From: SHLJ01 sp041618535
Lineage (GTDB): Bacteria; Bacteroidota; Bacteroidia; Flavobacteriales; Flavobacteriaceae
Assembly (NCBI GenBank): GCA_041618535.1
Contig: JBFKFP010000125.1
Span: 1-8,599, forward strand
Direction of reading: 5' to 3'
Length of the DNA: 8,599 nucleotides
Below are positions 7,601-8,599 of the stretch, piece by piece (the stretch's first letter is position 1; the number at the start of each line of letters is the position of its first letter). The position numbers and the translations under genes were made by a program. The notes beneath the pieces are model-generated. The model was given only the letters and a program-made list of their open reading frames with translations. It had not been told where the DNA came from and did not search any database.

Positions 7601-8076
7601 ACAACAGCTCCAGAATCGCGGGTGACGGACTCGGTAACAACTGTTTCAATTGTGTTGGCGGCCAATGGACCGGGACCAATACAACAATGACTGAGTATTC
7701 CTATGATCTGACCAACTTATCAACGGAGACCGAAGTTATTTTCCGTATTGTTTATCATTCAGACCAGGCCGTGGTTGAGGAAGGTATTATCGTTGATGAT
7801 TTTTATGTGGATGGAACCCTGAGTGCAGAGGAATTCGAACTTGGTGCCTTCCTGATTCATCCTAACCCTTCCGAAGCTGTATTCAATATTAAAGTCGCCA
7901 ACATCGGGGAGTATAATTATACGGTCACCGATCTTACAGGAAAGGTGGTAAGGCGTAATGACCGGGTAATTGAACAGAGTCACAGACTTGACATGAGCGA
8001 TATGTCCACAGGAATGTACTTCATCAATTTGGAATCTGACGGACGGGTGACGACCAAAAAACTCATTTTGAGATAA
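4672..8076 (+). CDS. Secreted Asp-box (BNR/sortilin-like beta-propeller) protein with T9SS type A sorting domain
   Basis: The ATG at 4672 is chosen over an in-frame TTG at 4663 because it starts MKKLLPLLIF, a normal signal peptide, likely cut after SPA before Gln19. Numbering is from this ATG (1134 residues). Residues 19-110 are a helical pre-domain with paired aromatic motifs (AYWETRDPEVKGSGFKPFMRW). Residues about 112-745 carry nine Asp-box motifs of the S-x-D-x-G-x-T-W/F type, at about 157, 209, 254, 294, 344, 400, 446, 611 and 655, indicating one or two VPS10/sortilin-like beta-propellers. Residues 755-857 look like a CARDB/Ig-type domain (PRISVKNNGQNTITSIDVSY). Residues 865-1048 resemble a MAM/jelly-roll domain, with C991-C994. 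Residues 1058-1134 are a T9SS sorting domain (LIHPNPSEAVFNI, DLTGKVV, STGMYFINL, KKLILR). It is thus exported by the T9SS and probably cleaved at the surface. Similar proteins are often labelled glycosyl hydrolase, but no catalytic residues support that. Binding or adhesion is the safer inference. Confidence 0.93.
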   Translation: MKKLLPLLIFFSFYLSPAQFNESAPWMAEFRDRAENEKIKFQDIVDAFEAYWETRDPEVKGSGFKPFMRWKTYWETFVGKDGYLPTSEELFNTWLEAESRAQSRNTLADESNWTPLGPIDFINQSVSSANIGRVNVVIKDPANPNTFYAGAPAGGIWKSTDAGSTWTPLTDDLPQIGVSGIAIDKNDSNIIYIATGDDDNSDSYAVGVWKSTDGGSTWSQTGLNPSNSPTDMNDIYIHPNDSNKLWVATNDGVYRTLNAGASWTNTLVGQNIKDIKLKPGDPNTIYAVTPSSFYKSTDGGVTFSSAGTGLPVSSGRIVIDVSPANPSVVYAVSVFTNWAFQGIYKSTDSGQTFTQTAETDDIFFTPANGGTSSTQAWYDLSLAVSSSNADEIYVGNLDIWKSSDGGDNFTRLNDWFIRNAAYTHADIHFLRFYDNELYAGTDGGFFRSSNGGITFTDFTVGMQISQFYRIDMSEVTSSKLAGGTQDNGGFAYSSQWANYHGGDGMESVIDPTNDNNYYGFMQFGQVLFVSNNAGQSGSSGYSRPSGETGNWITPLIVNADGEVYAGYTSLYRFTGSGWTQVSSTFNQNVDALEADPSNPDNMFVGVNAILRKSTDRGQNWVFAEAFPSNITSIEVNNNDSNLVYVTTSGSNGGVFRSVDGGMTFTDITGSLPSVTKNIVKHRPDDILNTLYLGTSLGVYRYDDNLGDWEEFDNNLPTVSVRDLAINITDELIAAGTYGRGMWTSPLQSTQLAPDDVRLISFVDPIGSGFTCGDLTPRISVKNNGQNTITSIDVSYTVDGGSPDNFTWSGSLSSEAITTIDLPTLNLGLGIHDLDVVVSIPNDTFPGNNDSSTTFSVNGTGVAQLVNTFETPGEELITFNEGGGTALFERGVPTGTVLNTAVSGTQVYGTNLAGDHTNNTKAFLFSECYNLDEIVGPVLKFHMAFEIEFDWDLAYVEYTTDGGLNWSLLGSANDPNWYNSSRIAGDGLGNNCFNCVGGQWTGTNTTMTEYSYDLTNLSTETEVIFRIVYHSDQAVVEEGIIVDDFYVDGTLSAEEFELGAFLIHPNPSEAVFNIKVANIGEYNYTVTDLTGKVVRRNDRVIEQSHRLDMSDMSTGMYFINLESDGRVTTKKLILR
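7843..8073 (+). other. T9SS type A C-terminal sorting domain
   Basis: This encodes residues 1058-1134 of the Asp-box protein. It shows the expected order: a PNP motif (IHPNPSEAVFNI), a central YTVTDLTGKVV strand, then LDMSDMSTGMYFINL and a C-terminal basic tail KKLILR. These match the Por secretion system type A C-terminal domain that directs cargo through the outer membrane. Confidence 0.92.
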
Positions 8077-8088
8077 GAAATCAAGTTT

Positions 8089-8119
8089 AAAGAGCGACCT
8101 GAAAAAAGGTCGCTTTTTT
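8089..8119 (+). terminator. Intrinsic terminator of the Asp-box protein gene
   Basis: AGCGACCT (8093-8100) pairs with AGGTCGCT (8107-8114) around a GAAAAA loop, followed by five T; the flanking AAAG and T run can extend the stem. It begins 12 bases after the stop codon and separates this gene from the peptidase gene downstream. Confidence 0.92.
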
Positions 8120-8217
8120 GTTAAAAACCTTTATAAGTTTTCCTTTAAGATGTAACTTTTCGCGACCAAAATCTTCTTAATGATAATTAACTGGTTTTAT
8201 CTAAAAAATTCTAAATA

Positions 8218-8599
8218 ATGAAATTCAACATCAAACAACTTTATGCCCTGATCTTTTCTATGATACTTTTGTTTCCTGCCTGCAAAAAAGACCAGGAGCA
8301 AGCCATTGCCGATCCTGAGATCGTTCCTGGCATAGTACTAGAAAATATGGACACGGCGGTTCGGCCACAGGATGATTTCTACAGATATGTAAACGGCACC
8401 TGGTTAAAGACCAATAAAATTCCTGAAGAGGAGGCCCGCTGGGGCGGTTTTATGGTTTTAAGAAAATCTACAAGGAACGATGTCCTGGAGATCGTAAAAA
8501 CGGCAAAAGAGCTGGGTACCTATACAGAGGGTACAGATCAGAAAAAGGCTTTGCTTCTCTTCGAATCAGAACTGGACACTACAGCCCGCAATGAAGCTG
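8218..8599 (+). CDS. M13-family (neprilysin/PepO-like) metallopeptidase lipoprotein, N-terminal part only
   Basis: The open frame runs from ATG at 8218 to the window edge (127 codons plus one base) without a stop. The signal peptide MKFNIKQLYALIFSMILLFPAC ends in a lipobox with Cys22 as the lipidation site. The mature part begins with a short charged linker and then the typical M13 start: MDTAVRPQDDFYRYVNGTWL followed by KIPEEEARWGGFMVL, where DDFY.YVNG.W and IP....RWG.F are family hallmarks. M13 enzymes are zinc endopeptidases of about 680 residues that cut oligopeptides. The catalytic HExxH and ExxxD motifs lie near the C-terminus, beyond this window, so activity cannot be judged here. It would act at the envelope, anchored by lipid. 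No clear promoter box was found; TAACTTTT at 8153-8160 is only a partial match. Confidence 0.9.
   Translation, partial: MKFNIKQLYALIFSMILLFPACKKDQEQAIADPEIVPGIVLENMDTAVRPQDDFYRYVNGTWLKTNKIPEEEARWGGFMVLRKSTRNDVLEIVKTAKELGTYTEGTDQKKALLLFESELDTTARNEA

Noticed and set aside
7828..7842. Possible glycosyl hydrolase or sialidase activity of the Asp-box protein
   Set aside because: Asp-boxes are structural and also occur in non-enzymatic sortilin-like propellers; the arginine triad and Tyr/Glu pair of sialidases could not be identified in the sequence.
1..8599. Search for a defence system, CRISPR array, insertion sequence, prophage, tRNA or biosynthetic cluster
   Set aside because: No nuclease, transposase, integrase, reverse transcriptase or toxin motifs, no short spaced repeats and no tRNA-like folds were seen; every long frame is explained by envelope proteins or a metabolic enzyme.

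Overview
The window looks like a chromosomal segment of a marine-type member of the Bacteroidetes (Flavobacteriia). The evidence is a type IX secretion (T9SS) type A sorting domain at the end of one gene, a short-chain L-threonine dehydrogenase of the Flavobacterium type, three matches to the Bacteroidetes promoter box TAnnTTTG just upstream of genes, starts without clear Shine-Dalgarno sequences, and four exported or lipid-anchored envelope proteins among six genes. Genus cannot be fixed from this sequence.

Layout. Positions 1-1883 (minus) hold the first 627 residues of a giant secreted adhesin-like protein that runs off the left edge. It has a signal peptide, a beta-rich head domain, a prealbumin-like domain carrying an inserted triple EF-hand/dockerin-like block, and the start of a tandem array of Ig/cadherin-like repeats. 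A leader of about 480 nt (1884-2367) without a gene separates it from the next gene and contains a strong intrinsic terminator. Positions 2368-2790 (minus) encode a small unknown lipoprotein with its own promoter. Positions 2939-3877 (minus) encode L-threonine 3-dehydrogenase. A divergent promoter region (3878-4037) then switches to plus-strand genes: an unknown 177-residue helical lipoprotein (4038-4571), a 1134-residue secreted Asp-box (BNR/sortilin-like) protein with a T9SS sorting domain (4672-8076) followed by a clear terminator, and the start of an M13-family (neprilysin/PepO-like) lipoprotein peptidase (8218 to the right edge).

How they fit together. Apart from the threonine dehydrogenase, the genes all encode exported surface or envelope proteins, but nothing shows that they form one pathway. 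Each seems to be its own transcription unit or a very short one. No tRNA, rRNA, CRISPR array, insertion sequence, integrase or phage gene was seen. The window reads as ordinary flavobacterial core/accessory envelope territory. The least explained parts are the calcium-loop insertion in the adhesin, the long adhesin leader, and the two unknown lipoproteins.
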